A stretch of DNA of 64,000 nt, taken from assembly GCF_030296935.1 (NCBI RefSeq), contig NZ_AP028032.1:3380539-3444538 (forward strand). Direction: 5' to 3'. A program made the position numbers and the translations under genes. Position 1 is the stretch's first letter; each line of letters begins with the position of its first letter. Positions 53,287 to 61,624 of the stretch are shown piece by piece. Under the pieces are notes generated by a model. The model was not told the DNA's origin and searched no databases. It worked only from the letters and a program-made list of their open reading frames with translations. The stretch comes from Coprobacter fastidiosus. Lineage in GTDB: Bacteria > Bacteroidota > Bacteroidia > Bacteroidales > Coprobacteraceae.

Positions 53287-54027
53287 ATGAAAAAGATGAT
53301 TTTTAGTGTTGCTACAATTCTGTTTTTAGGTATTACAACAACAATTTGTGCTCAAGAACCGGTAAAAAAAGATACGACCAAGACCGAACCTGCAAAGAAT
53401 TTTGCTTTGATGGACGAACCGGTGAAAAAAGATACGACCAAGACCGAACCTGCAAAGAATTTTGCTTTGATGGACGAACCGGTGAAAAAAGATACGGCCA
53501 AGACCGAACCTGCAAAGAATTTCGCTTTGATGGATGAACCGGTGAAAAAAGATACGACCAAGACCGAGCCTGCAAAGAATTTCGCTTTGATGGATGAACC
53601 GGTGAAAAAAGATACGACCAAGACCGAGCCTGCAAAGAATTTCGCTTTGATGGATGAACCGGTGAAAAAAGATACGACCAAGACCGAGCCTGCAAAGAAT
53701 TTCGCTTTGATGGATGAACCGGTGAAAAAAGATACGACCAAGACCGAACCTGCAAAGAATTTTGCTTTGATGGACGAGCCGGTGAAAAAAGATACGGCCA
53801 AGACCGAACCTGCAAAGAATTTCGCTTTGATGGATGAACCGGTGAAAAAAGATACGACCAAGACCGAGCCTGCAAAGAATTTCGCTTTGATGGATGAACC
53901 GGTGAAAAAAGATACAACCAAGACCGAGCCTGCAAAGAAATTTGCTTTAATGGATGAACCTGTAAAGAAAGATTCTACTAAGACTGAAAATCCAGCTCCA
54001 GCACCTAAATCGGTTTCTATTGCATAA
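53287..54027 (+). CDS. Secreted tandem-repeat protein, unknown function
   Basis: 246 residues from the ATG at 53287 (MKKMIFSVATILFLGITTTI, signal peptide ending CAQ); an ATG at 53281 is also possible. The mature protein is ten copies of a 20-residue unit EPVKKDTTKTEPAKNFALMD plus an eleventh partial unit and the tail PAPAPKSVSIA. Only DTT/DTA and one N-to-K change vary. The composition (Lys, Pro, Thr, Glu) predicts an unstructured, periplasmic or secreted chain. No known family; possible roles are spacer, binding or phase-variable surface protein. It follows the hybrid kinase by 190 bp and has its own promoter. Confidence 0.8.
   Translation: MKKMIFSVATILFLGITTTICAQEPVKKDTTKTEPAKNFALMDEPVKKDTTKTEPAKNFALMDEPVKKDTAKTEPAKNFALMDEPVKKDTTKTEPAKNFALMDEPVKKDTTKTEPAKNFALMDEPVKKDTTKTEPAKNFALMDEPVKKDTTKTEPAKNFALMDEPVKKDTAKTEPAKNFALMDEPVKKDTTKTEPAKNFALMDEPVKKDTTKTEPAKKFALMDEPVKKDSTKTENPAPAPKSVSIA
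53356..53955 (+). repeat. Ten 60-bp direct tandem repeats
   Basis: The unit starts at GAACCGGT and is 60 bp long with no length change, keeping frame. Copies differ only at a few sites (GAC/GAT, TTT/TTC, GAA/GAG, ACG/GCC-type). Variants are shared in blocks: copies 2-3 and 7-8 have one set, 4-6 and 9-10 another, as expected from repeat expansion or gene conversion of multi-unit blocks. Confidence 0.97.
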
Positions 54028-54122
54028 ATTTCTGATTATAAGTTAGACAAAACATAGCTCTCCAGTAAGTAAAGTGCGTAATGTAATAATAGGTTAGCTT
54101 CAAAAACGATTGCATTACAAAA

Positions 54123-54175
54123 TAATAAGTTTCGATAAAAGTATGTGCTTCTTCTGCTTTTGTCGAAACTTATTT
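54123..54175 (+). terminator. Terminator of the repeat-protein gene
   Basis: AATAAGTTTCGATAAAAG and CTTTTGTCGAAACTTATT are complements with one bulge, followed by a T-rich stretch. Confidence 0.75.
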
Positions 54176-54204
54176 GTGAATCTACACAGATTCTGATAGC
54201 ATTG

Positions 54205-54250
54205 AAAAAAGCCATATCAAACTCTATTTTGAGAATTGATAATGGCTTTT
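54205..54250 (-). terminator. Terminator of the acyl-CoA carboxylase operon
   Basis: AAAAAAGCCATATCAAACTC and GAGAATTGATAATGGCTTTTT pair with small bulges and have A and T runs on both sides; 30 bp beyond the minus-strand stop codon, probably bidirectional. Confidence 0.8.
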
Positions 54251-54279
54251 TATAAATTAAATTTTCAATAATTCAATAA

Positions 54280-55815
54280 TTACAACGGCATATTTCCATG
54301 CTTTTTAGGAGGATTAGAAACATTCTTGTTCTGAGCCATTTCCAGAGCGGCAATTAGCTTGGCCCTGGTCTGCTCAGGAAGAATCACCTCGTCGATATAT
54401 CCGAGCTCCGCGGCCCTGAAAGGATTAGCGAACCTCTCCCTGTATTCCTCGGTCAGTTCCGCTCTCTTTTCATTATCCGCATTCCTGAACAAGATATTCA
54501 CGGCGCCCTCAGCCCCCATGACAGCAATCTCAGCATTCGGGAAAGCCAGATTGATATCCGCCCCGGTCAGTTTGCTGGCCATAACGATATACGCCCCGCC
54601 ATACGCCTTTCTGGTAATCAAAGTGACCTTTGGAACAGTCGCCTCGGCAAAAGCATATACCACCTTCGCCCCGTGCCTGATAATCCCGTTATGCTCCTGT
54701 ACCGTCCCCGGCAAAAATCCCGGCACATCCTCAAACGTCACCAACGGAATATTAAAACAATCACAAAAGCGGATAAACCTAGCCGCCTTATCCGAAGCAT
54801 CGATATCCAACACCCCCGCAAGGAAAGCAGGCTGGTTCGCCACGATCCCGACAGTCCGTCCCCCCAACCTTGCAAATCCGATCACAATATTCTTGGCAAA
54901 ATCCGGCATGACCTCAAAAAAATATCCATCATCGACCACCGGCACAATGACCTCCTTCATATCATAAGGAATATTCGGATCATCCGGAATCACCTCTCTC
55001 AATCCCGTCACCTCACGACGAATATCATCCCTGCAAGGGACACACGGAGCATCCTCCATATTATTAGCCGGCAAGAAACTCAACAACTCCCGGATCTCCA
55101 ATATCACCTCCTTCTCGGAATCCCCCAAGAAATGGGCCACACCGCTGACCGAAGCATGCGTCACCGCTCCCCCCAGCTCCTCCTTACCGACCAGTTCATG
55201 CGTCACCGCCTTAACCACATCCGGCCCGGTAACGAACATATGACTGTACCCCCTGACCATAAAAATAAAATCGGTCAAAGCCGGCGAATAACACGCCCCC
55301 CCGGCACAAGGTCCGAGAATAGCCGAAATCTGCGGAATCACCCCCGAAGCCATGGTATTGCGGAAAAAAATACCCGCATACCCGGACAAGCTCTCCACCC
55401 CCTCCTGAATACGCGCGCCGCCCGAATCATTCAAAGCGATCACCGGAGCACCGTTCTTCAAAGCCAGATCCTGCACCTTCATGATCTTCCGAGCATTCTC
55501 CGCACTCAACGTACCCCCGAACACCGTAAAATCATAAGCATACACAAACACGAGCCTGCCCTCGATCCTGCCATACCCCGACACGACCCCGTCCCCGGGA
55601 ATCCTCGCCCCGTCCATTCCATAATCCTTACACCTGTGCACCACGAACTTGTCCAGCTCATTAAAAGAAGCCGGATCCAACAACAATTCGATCCTCTCCC
55701 TCGCCGTCAACTTACCGGCCGCATGCTGCTTACCGATTCGGTCAGCCCCTCCGGCCATCTCCGCCGCCCTGTTTCTCTCGTCAAACACGGCATATAAACT
55801 ATCCTTATTCTCCAT
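54280..55815 (-). CDS. Acyl-CoA carboxylase carboxyltransferase subunit (PccB/MmdA type)
   Basis: 511 residues from the ATG at 55815 ([20 protein letters not shown]); this start has GGAGG seven bases upstream, while the ATG at 55830 has none. Both crotonase-fold halves are present, with [36 protein letters not shown] and [13 protein letters not shown]. The enzyme moves carboxybiotin's CO2 onto propionyl- or acetyl-CoA (or reverses this as a methylmalonyl-CoA decarboxylase alpha subunit). No membrane decarboxylase subunits are adjacent, which favours a soluble carboxylase. Overlaps the carrier gene by 11 bp. Its G+C is well above that of neighbouring genes. Confidence 0.92.
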   Translation of the reverse strand: MENKDSLYAVFDERNRAAEMAGGADRIGKQHAAGKLTARERIELLLDPASFNELDKFVVHRCKDYGMDGARIPGDGVVSGYGRIEGRLVFVYAYDFTVFGGTLSAENARKIMKVQDLALKNGAPVIALNDSGGARIQEGVESLSGYAGIFFRNTMASGVIPQISAILGPCAGGACYSPALTDFIFMVRGYSHMFVTGPDVVKAVTHELVGKEELGGAVTHASVSGVAHFLGDSEKEVILEIRELLSFLPANNMEDAPCVPCRDDIRREVTGLREVIPDDPNIPYDMKEVIVPVVDDGYFFEVMPDFAKNIVIGFARLGGRTVGIVANQPAFLAGVLDIDASDKAARFIRFCDCFNIPLVTFEDVPGFLPGTVQEHNGIIRHGAKVVYAFAEATVPKVTLITRKAYGGAYIVMASKLTGADINLAFPNAEIAVMGAEGAVNILFRNADNEKRAELTEEYRERFANPFRAAELGYIDEVILPEQTRAKLIAALEMAQNKNVSNPPKKHGNMPL

Positions 55816-56332
55816 AAGCCTCCAAACCATTTAAATTAAGCCACACCAACACCTGATCAGTATTCACCAGATCCCCCTCCTTGACGAGAACCTCCCTGAC
55901 CACACAATCCTCACTCACCTTAAAATTACTCTGCATCTTCATGGCCTCGACTACCAATACGGTATCCCCGGCCGCCAGCCTGTCCCCCTCGGCCGCCATC
56001 ACCCTCACGACCTTTCCCGGCATGAGAGCGACAATCCTGTCAGCCTGTCTCTCCCCCTCCTTTCTTCGGGCAGACAACAACTTGGCCTTCGCATCCAGAA
56101 TCTCCACCGGCAAAGAAGCAAACGCCGTATTGACGGTATAAGACTTTCCCCCCTCAGCCCTGATCAACTCGGCATTATAAGAAACCCCGTCCATCAAAAT
56201 CGAACACACCCCATTCTCAGCCATCATCACATCCAGGTCCAAGACCTTGCCATCAATAGACATCCTCACACAATTCCCCACCTTACTGATCAACTCGACC
56301 TCCGCTATCCTGTTACCAACACGAATCTCCAT
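55805..56332 (-). CDS. Biotin carboxyl carrier subunit of acyl-CoA carboxylase
   Basis: 175 residues. The C-terminal biotinyl domain (about 98-170) has the biotinylated Lys132 in [11 protein letters not shown]; residues 1-95 are a beta-rich linker domain ([20 protein letters not shown]) that docks to the other subunits. It is the middle gene of the three, 12 bp after the biotin carboxylase gene and overlapping the carboxyltransferase gene. It has no Pro/Ala-rich hinge of the sodium-pump decarboxylase carriers. Confidence 0.9.
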   Translation of the reverse strand: MEIRVGNRIAEVELISKVGNCVRMSIDGKVLDLDVMMAENGVCSILMDGVSYNAELIRAEGGKSYTVNTAFASLPVEILDAKAKLLSARRKEGERQADRIVALMPGKVVRVMAAEGDRLAAGDTVLVVEAMKMQSNFKVSEDCVVREVLVKEGDLVNTDQVLVWLNLNGLEAYGE

Positions 56333-56344
56333 ATCCCAATAAAA

Positions 56345-57856
56345 TTAAATTCTCAAAACCCCCTTATGAATACCGAACGCCCTCCATCTGCTGATCGGCC
56401 TGTTATCGGTTCTCCCCGTCACATTCTCCTCAAACCCCATCAAATAATCAATATAAGCAGCAATCATCGCCACCTCCACACAAACCTCGTCCCGGGCATC
56501 ATACCCCTCACGAAGAAACACCGCATTCTTCTCGACGAATCCCGTATCATACCCCCCTGTCACAAAATCCGGCGTATCCATGATCCTCCTCAAATAAGCG
56601 ATATTCGTCTTCACCCCGGTAATCTTATACTCGAACAAAACCCTTCTCATCCTCTCGATCGCATACTCCCTGCAAGTAGCCCACACGATCAACTTACCGA
56701 TCATCGGATCATAAAACACAGGAATCTCATATCCCTCATACACATAACTGTCCACCCTTACCCCGATACCGTTCGGCTCAGTAATCTGTCTGACAATCCC
56801 GGGCGCAGGCAAGAAATCCGCCAGCGTATCCTCGGCACAAATTCGGCACTCAATCGCATGCCCCCTCTGGATAATATCCCCCTGCCTCAATCTCAAAGGC
56901 CTTCCATTAGCAATATGAATCTGCTCCTTTACCAGATCGATCCCCAGGACCTCCTCTGTAATCGGATGCTCGACCTGCAGGCGAGTATTCATCTCGAGAA
57001 AGAAATAATTCCCGTCCCCGTCCACAAGAAACTCTATCGTTCCAGCCCCGACATAATTCACGGCCTTAGCCGCTGCCACAGCCTTCTCACCCATGTCCCG
57101 TCTCAAAGCCTCGGAAATAAACGGCGAAGGCGTCTCCTCCACGATCTTCTGATTCCTCCTCTGCACCGAACACTCCCTCTCACAAAGATGAATCACATTC
57201 CCGTGCCTGTCCCCCAGAATCTGGAACTCGATATGATGCGGATGCACTACGAATTTTTCGATATATACGGTATCATCCCCAAAAGAAGCCAAAGCCTCGG
57301 ACTTAGCCGCCAGAAACGCCTCCTCGACCTCTTCGGGCCTTCTTGCCAGCCTCATACCCTTTCCACCGCCACCGGCCGAAGCCTTCAACATCACCGGATA
57401 TCCGATACGATTGCAGACGTCTATGGCCTCCTCAGAAGAATTCAGGTTCTCAGTAGTACCGGGTACAACCGGCACACCCGCCTCCCTCATTCTCCTACGC
57501 GCAGAAATCTTATCCCCCATAACCTCCATAGTCTCGGGCTCAGGACCGATGAAAACGATGCCAGCCCTCCTGCACCTTCTGGCAAAATCCGGATTCTCAG
57601 ACAAGAAGCCATATCCGGGATGAATCGCATCCGCCCCGTGCTCGAGAGCCACCTGAATAATTCTGTCGATATTCAAATAACTCTCCCTGGCCTCAGCCGG
57701 GCCGATACAATACGCCTCATCGGCATACATCACATGCCTGGCCGCCCTGTCGGCCTCGGAGAATACGGCGATGGTCCGTATCTCCATCTCCTTGCACGAC
57801 CGCATCACTCGGACAGCGATCTCGCCGCGATTGGCTACCAATATCTTCTTTATCAT
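56345..57856 (-). CDS. Biotin carboxylase subunit of acyl-CoA carboxylase
   Basis: 503 residues of the ATP-grasp family: KKILVANRGEIAVRVMRSCK at the start, the glycine-rich ATP loop KASAGGGGKGMRLARRPEEV, EFQILGDRHGNVIHLCERECS (in part) and the active-site EMNTRLQVEHPITEEVLGID. It carboxylates the biotin carrier with bicarbonate and ATP. First gene of the operon, preceded by a long leader. Codon use differs from the rest of the window: arginine is often AGG/CGG and third positions are G/C rich. A plus-strand frame of 507 codons runs antisense to it and is an effect of this composition. Confidence 0.95.
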   Translation of the reverse strand: MIKKILVANRGEIAVRVMRSCKEMEIRTIAVFSEADRAARHVMYADEAYCIGPAEARESYLNIDRIIQVALEHGADAIHPGYGFLSENPDFARRCRRAGIVFIGPEPETMEVMGDKISARRRMREAGVPVVPGTTENLNSSEEAIDVCNRIGYPVMLKASAGGGGKGMRLARRPEEVEEAFLAAKSEALASFGDDTVYIEKFVVHPHHIEFQILGDRHGNVIHLCERECSVQRRNQKIVEETPSPFISEALRRDMGEKAVAAAKAVNYVGAGTIEFLVDGDGNYFFLEMNTRLQVEHPITEEVLGIDLVKEQIHIANGRPLRLRQGDIIQRGHAIECRICAEDTLADFLPAPGIVRQITEPNGIGVRVDSYVYEGYEIPVFYDPMIGKLIVWATCREYAIERMRRVLFEYKITGVKTNIAYLRRIMDTPDFVTGGYDTGFVEKNAVFLREGYDARDEVCVEVAMIAAYIDYLMGFEENVTGRTDNRPISRWRAFGIHKGVLRI

Positions 57857-58254
57857 TGTTTTTTGTTAATTATGTTTATGTCTGAGTAAGGATTAAAATC
57901 TACGTTTTTTTAATTGACCGGAATTTCTAATTTCCCTGTTATATAGTATTGTAGTGTAATTCAACCTTAACTCAGGCTTTTTAATAATTGGGATAATTAT
58001 TAAATTAATTAGTTATATCGATAAATCTTTAAAATTTTAAGAAGAAGTCGTTTTAAATCAATTCATTTCTTCTTTCCGAAACACTTTCTGTATCCGTTTA
58101 TCCCTCCGGAAGAGTCATATTTCGGGGGCAAATATAGATAATAAATATGTTTTATAGCATATTTTCTGATAAAATTAGTTTTCCTGGTTATAAAAATACA
58201 GAGGAGTATTATTCGTTAATACTCCTCTGATAGAATGTTACGTGGTAAAAAGCT
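57857..58254. other. Long AT-rich leader of the carboxylase operon
   Basis: No gene. On the minus strand the -7 box TATATTTG (58129-58136) would give a leader of about 265 nt before the biotin carboxylase start. The leader contains TCTTCCGGAGGGATAAACGG near 58100 but no riboswitch that I recognise. At 58199-58229 lies the terminator of the preceding gene. Confidence 0.45.
58199..58229 (-). terminator. Terminator of the winged-helix gene
   Basis: CAGAGGAGTATTA and TAATACTCCTCTG (13 bp, loop about 5) followed on the minus strand by TATTTTTA. Confidence 0.85.
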
Positions 58255-58482
58255 TTATCCAAAACTAAAGAATCCTAAAGGTTGTTTATTACTGATGTAC
58301 CACTCACCGTTGTCTTCACTACAATAAATCTTTTTTTCCCGTGCCAGCCATCCGATTGCCGCAAAAAAAGCAGCATCATCAAGCCCCAATGTCCGTTTCA
58401 TACGATCGACCGTAATGGTGTAAGTACCTTCGAGCAAGCACCATATCCGTCCGGCATTCTGTGCAATAATGAGCGCTTTCAT
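58255..58482 (-). CDS. Small winged-helix protein (DUF2582 type)
   Basis: 75 residues: MKALIIAQNAGRIWCLLEGT, then MKRTLGLDDAAFFAAIGWLA and EKKIYCSEDNGEWYISN, the pattern of the short winged helix-turn-helix family DUF2582. Only the winged-helix fold is present; it may bind DNA or a partner protein. Transcribed towards the carboxylase operon but separated from it by a hairpin and by the operon's own promoter-like site. Confidence 0.8.
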   Translation of the reverse strand: MKALIIAQNAGRIWCLLEGTYTITVDRMKRTLGLDDAAFFAAIGWLAREKKIYCSEDNGEWYISNKQPLGFFSFG

Positions 58483-58623
58483 AACATGTTGGGTTTTAGT
58501 GAAAACTGTATTTAAAGATATGTAAAATCTAAACCAATAACAAGTATCGGTTCGGAAATGTTTTAAATTTTCACTTTTTTTTGCTTTAAAACCTCGTTTT
58601 ATTACGCAGTGTGAGTATGGTAT

Positions 58624-58767
58624 TTAAGGCACAGCTTGTTCTATTGCTTCCGGCGTGTATATCCCGTCACTCTCTTCTTCTATTTTTGTGCCGGCAAACA
58701 GCCAGTAAAGCATAAGAATGATAGCGATAAACACACCGATAATTTTCCATACGTTTTTTTTATTCAT
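58624..58767 (-). CDS. 47-residue membrane peptide
   Basis: MNKKNVWKIIGVFIAIILML begins the peptide, continuing YWLFAGTKIEEESDGIYTPE to the end AIEQAVP: three lysines, one strong transmembrane helix (about 7-25), then a short acidic tail. The positive-inside rule places the N-terminus in the cytoplasm. The frame ends cleanly at TAA (58624-58626), lies between yaaA and the winged-helix gene on the same strand, and shows normal codon use, so I consider it real. No family recognised. Confidence 0.6.
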   Translation of the reverse strand: MNKKNVWKIIGVFIAIILMLYWLFAGTKIEEESDGIYTPEAIEQAVP

Positions 58768-58781
58768 AATATAATTGTTAT

Positions 58782-59546
58782 TTAACGGGTAAAAATATAT
58801 TTATCAAGAGTTGATAGTTGTTTATTGAATTTATAACCATCTTGATTGAATTGTTGTATGTCTTCGGGACGGTTAATCCGACTTTTTACTATATACCGGG
58901 CAATGTTTCCCCGGTATTGTTTTGAATATATTTGTATGCTTTTATAAGAGTCGTTTCTGTGTTCCTTGAATTTGATATGAATGATTTTCAAGTGATTTGG
59001 AACTTTTGAAATATCTATCGATTTAAATATTTCTTCTGATGCCAGATTTATCAGAATACCGTCATCTGCTACTATATCGTCGATTAATGCCTTTGTTATT
59101 ATAGGTTGCCAAAATTGGTATAGATCCTTTGTCCCTAAATCGGGAACTTTTAATGAGAACATTAATCTGTATGCTTTGATTGCGTCGAGAGGGCGGAGGA
59201 TTCCGTATAAAGTCGATATAATGCGTAGATGTTGTTGGGCATATAAAAAATCTTTTTCTTTAAATGTCGATGCGTCGAGTTTTTGATAAATAGTACCGCT
59301 ATATGCTAATACAGCTTGTTTTTGTATTGTTGTAGGTAAATCGAATTGTTGGAAATAATGAAAATCGTTTTCTGCTATTTTTTGACTTAAGTTCATTTGT
59401 CCTTCCAATTCTTTTGCAGAAAGTTTTTTTACACCGGATATGATACGTTCGGCCTCTGACAAGAATTGTGGAGTTGTTGCTGGAGGATATGTTCCGGAAA
59501 CCGGAGACATATTCATCGTTCGTGTAGGAGATAATAACGTTATCAT
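58782..59546 (-). CDS. yaaA: YaaA-family peroxide stress protein
   Basis: 254 residues matching the UPF0246/YaaA family: MITLLSPTRTMNMSPVSG at the start, VLAYSGTIYQKLDASTF, LRIISTLYGILRPLDAIKAY RL (two parts), KDLYQFWQPIITKAL, LINLASEEIFKSID, and the C-terminal KSRINRPEDIQQFNQDGYKF. In E. coli YaaA lowers free iron and DNA damage during peroxide stress; the same is inferred here. It follows aroE on the same strand after 78 bp. Confidence 0.93.
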   Translation of the reverse strand: MITLLSPTRTMNMSPVSGTYPPATTPQFLSEAERIISGVKKLSAKELEGQMNLSQKIAENDFHYFQQFDLPTTIQKQAVLAYSGTIYQKLDASTFKEKDFLYAQQHLRIISTLYGILRPLDAIKAYRLMFSLKVPDLGTKDLYQFWQPIITKALIDDIVADDGILINLASEEIFKSIDISKVPNHLKIIHIKFKEHRNDSYKSIQIYSKQYRGNIARYIVKSRINRPEDIQQFNQDGYKFNKQLSTLDKYIFTR

Positions 59547-59624
59547 TCGTTCGGTCGATTCTTAATAGGTTTTGTTGATATAACAATCGACCGGACGAAT
59601 AGTTGCAGAATATTTAATTTTTGT

Positions 59625-60386
59625 TTATCGATGCCAAATGTCCCATGATGCAAAAGCTTGCAGCAGTAACATTTCGAGTCCATTTTTAGTAACAGCACCT
59701 TGTTTAGATGCTTTTTCCATAAACAAAGTTTGATCGGGATTGTAAATCAAATCATAGACAAGATGCTTATTTGTTAATTGTTCATAAGGAATAGGAGGAC
59801 AGGTCGCTGTATGTGGATACATTCCCAGAGGGGTAGTATTGATGATGACCGTATATTCAGACATAATTTCGGGAGTGAGATCTTCGTATGTAAGAACATC
59901 TTTTTTTGCTGTACGGGAAACTAACTGGGGGGTAATCCCTAAAGATAATAATCCGTACCATACTGCTTTAGAAGCTCCTCCAGTCCCTAATATCAAACCT
60001 TTTTTATGTTCAGAGTTTAATAAAGGCCGTATAGAATCGGTAAAACCTATAATATCTGAGTTGAACCCTTTGAGTTTAAGTTTTCCTTTTTCACGTATAA
60101 ATTTGATGACATTTACAGCTCCGATCATACGGGCGGTTTCATCCATTTCGTTCATATATGGAATAACGGCTTCTTTATAGGGAAGAGTTACGTTCAGTCC
60201 CATTAATTCCGGATTTTCGACAATTACTTTTTTGATAAGTTCTATTTTGTCTATTTCAAAATTAATGTATTCGGCAGGTATGTTTTCTGCAATGAATTTT
60301 TCATTGAAAAATGTTTTTGAGAAAGAGTGTATTAACGGATATCCTAATAATCCGTAGAGCTGTTTTTGAGAGTTGGTTGTATTCAT
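59625..60386 (-). CDS. aroE: Shikimate dehydrogenase
   Basis: 253 residues. The substrate-binding YGLLGYPLIHSFSKTFFNEK at residues 10-30, catalytic Lys in NVTLPYKEAVIPYM, and the NADPH-binding LILGTGGASKAVWYGL are all present, with GLEMLLLQAFASWDIW at the C-terminus. It reduces 3-dehydroshikimate to shikimate in aromatic amino-acid synthesis. It begins 10 bp after the GldB-like gene, so they are co-transcribed. Confidence 0.94.
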   Translation of the reverse strand: MNTTNSQKQLYGLLGYPLIHSFSKTFFNEKFIAENIPAEYINFEIDKIELIKKVIVENPELMGLNVTLPYKEAVIPYMNEMDETARMIGAVNVIKFIREKGKLKLKGFNSDIIGFTDSIRPLLNSEHKKGLILGTGGASKAVWYGLLSLGITPQLVSRTAKKDVLTYEDLTPEIMSEYTVIINTTPLGMYPHTATCPPIPYEQLTNKHLVYDLIYNPDQTLFMEKASKQGAVTKNGLEMLLLQAFASWDIWHR

Positions 60387-60396
60387 ATTGTTTTTA

Positions 60397-61413
60397 TTAT
60401 CCTTTTCCTTTATATTTCGATACCTTTAGTATTTGTTCCCCGTCGATCGGATATTCCAATAATTCGTGAAGAGAGCAGTTGCATCTTTCCATATATTCAG
60501 ATACTATGCGCCAACCTATCCAACGACCTATTCTGCCCGGAGAATTGGGCGAAATCGGTGATGTAAATGGAGCAGGTCCGAGATATTTATTCTTTAATAA
60601 TAAGTCTGTCGAGAAAAGATGCCTTTGACGTATTATTTTATCCCATATTGCATGTTCGTTTTTTTTGCACCACGAAATATTGTTGTCTGAATAACCAAGT
60701 ATTTCTCCTATATCTTTTTGTGGAAATAGTTGTTGTAGCGTATATAATATGAAACCTTCATAGACCATCTCGTCAAGAAGAGTTTTATTTTCATTTTCTT
60801 GCGGGTACTGAGTATATAATAGCACTTGCATGACCTCGACGGGAATGCGGCTTCGTTCTTTTGTCGGAAGTTGATAAGGATTATATATGTTTTGGTAACC
60901 TGGATATGATGCTCCAAGATAATGGTCTAAAGAGATGGATATTATAGAATCGGTAGTAATAATCGATTGATTCAATCCGGACACGTGTGTTAACACTCTG
61001 GGAAGATAGGCCTGGGGAAATAGGAGGGAATATCGGGAAAAAGCATCCGATAATCCGGATTCTATATCATCGGTCGTTTTGAATTCAGACTCGGTATCTT
61101 TATACAACTTTTTTATTGCAGAGTTAGAAAAGAATTTGTTTAGACCGGTTTTGCTATATAAGGAATCTTGTGGATTGTTCTGTATCAAATTCAATATTCC
61201 ATAACAATAAATGGGAAGAAAATCAGAATATTCTTTTATAAAACGGGCAGTGTCGCTCATGTTTCCCGATATGAATTTTTGCAGGTCTTGGTCGAATCGT
61301 TCCAGTGTGATGGATTTTGTTTCTGAAACAGAATCGTTTTCCCTGTTTTTACATCCCCATATACATCCGATAATACAAATAATAAGAAATTCTGATACTC
61401 TTTTTTTTATCAT
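60397..61413 (-). CDS. gldB: GldB-like lipoprotein
   Basis: Start at 61413 (MIKKRVSEFLIICIIGCIWG, lipobox ending Cys21) preferred over 61440. About 338 residues. The blocks ITLERFDQDLQKFISGN, SGLSDAFSRYSLLFPQAYLP, DHYLGASYPGY, LDEMVYEGFILYTLQQLFP and SPGRIGRWIGWRIVSEYM are those of the gliding-motility lipoprotein GldB, a family with zinc-peptidase-like features. Many non-gliding Bacteroidales carry it, so motility is not implied. It is the first gene before aroE. Confidence 0.85.
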   Translation of the reverse strand: MIKKRVSEFLIICIIGCIWGCKNRENDSVSETKSITLERFDQDLQKFISGNMSDTARFIKEYSDFLPIYCYGILNLIQNNPQDSLYSKTGLNKFFSNSAIKKLYKDTESEFKTTDDIESGLSDAFSRYSLLFPQAYLPRVLTHVSGLNQSIITTDSIISISLDHYLGASYPGYQNIYNPYQLPTKERSRIPVEVMQVLLYTQYPQENENKTLLDEMVYEGFILYTLQQLFPQKDIGEILGYSDNNISWCKKNEHAIWDKIIRQRHLFSTDLLLKNKYLGPAPFTSPISPNSPGRIGRWIGWRIVSEYMERCNCSLHELLEYPIDGEQILKVSKYKGKG

Positions 61414-61541
61414 TTTGTTTCTCTCTTTTTCGAAAAGCAAAAATAGAATTTTTATTCAGATATAGAGGTCTTTTATATTGTAAATTGATACTTGAGATAA
61501 AAAATCATAAACCTTTAACCTCTTTTATATCCTTTTATTTT

Positions 61542-61549
61542 TATCTTTG
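61542..61549 (+). promoter_or_regulatory. -7 box of the amidase gene
   Basis: TATCTTTG, exact -7 consensus, 75 bp before the amidase start; no -33 box. Confidence 0.6.
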
Positions 61550-61624
61550 TAACTGCAAGTTAAGTGATATATACAGATAGCTCGAATTTTTTTGACGGTT
61601 GTCTGTTTTATTCAGCAGATTACG

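Noticed and set aside
53333..53935. Open frames of about 200 codons antisense to the tandem-repeat gene
   Set aside because: A 60-bp period keeps any stop-free frame open on both strands; the plus frame has the signal peptide and promoter.
53356..53955. Tandem repeats considered as a CRISPR array
   Set aside because: Units are contiguous, without unique spacers, and are in frame within a gene.
56366..57889. A 507-codon open frame on the plus strand, antisense to the biotin carboxylase gene
   Set aside because: It is Arg/His/Pro/Leu-rich, matches no family and is explained by the G/C-rich third positions of the carboxylase gene on the other strand. The same applies to 54673-55797.
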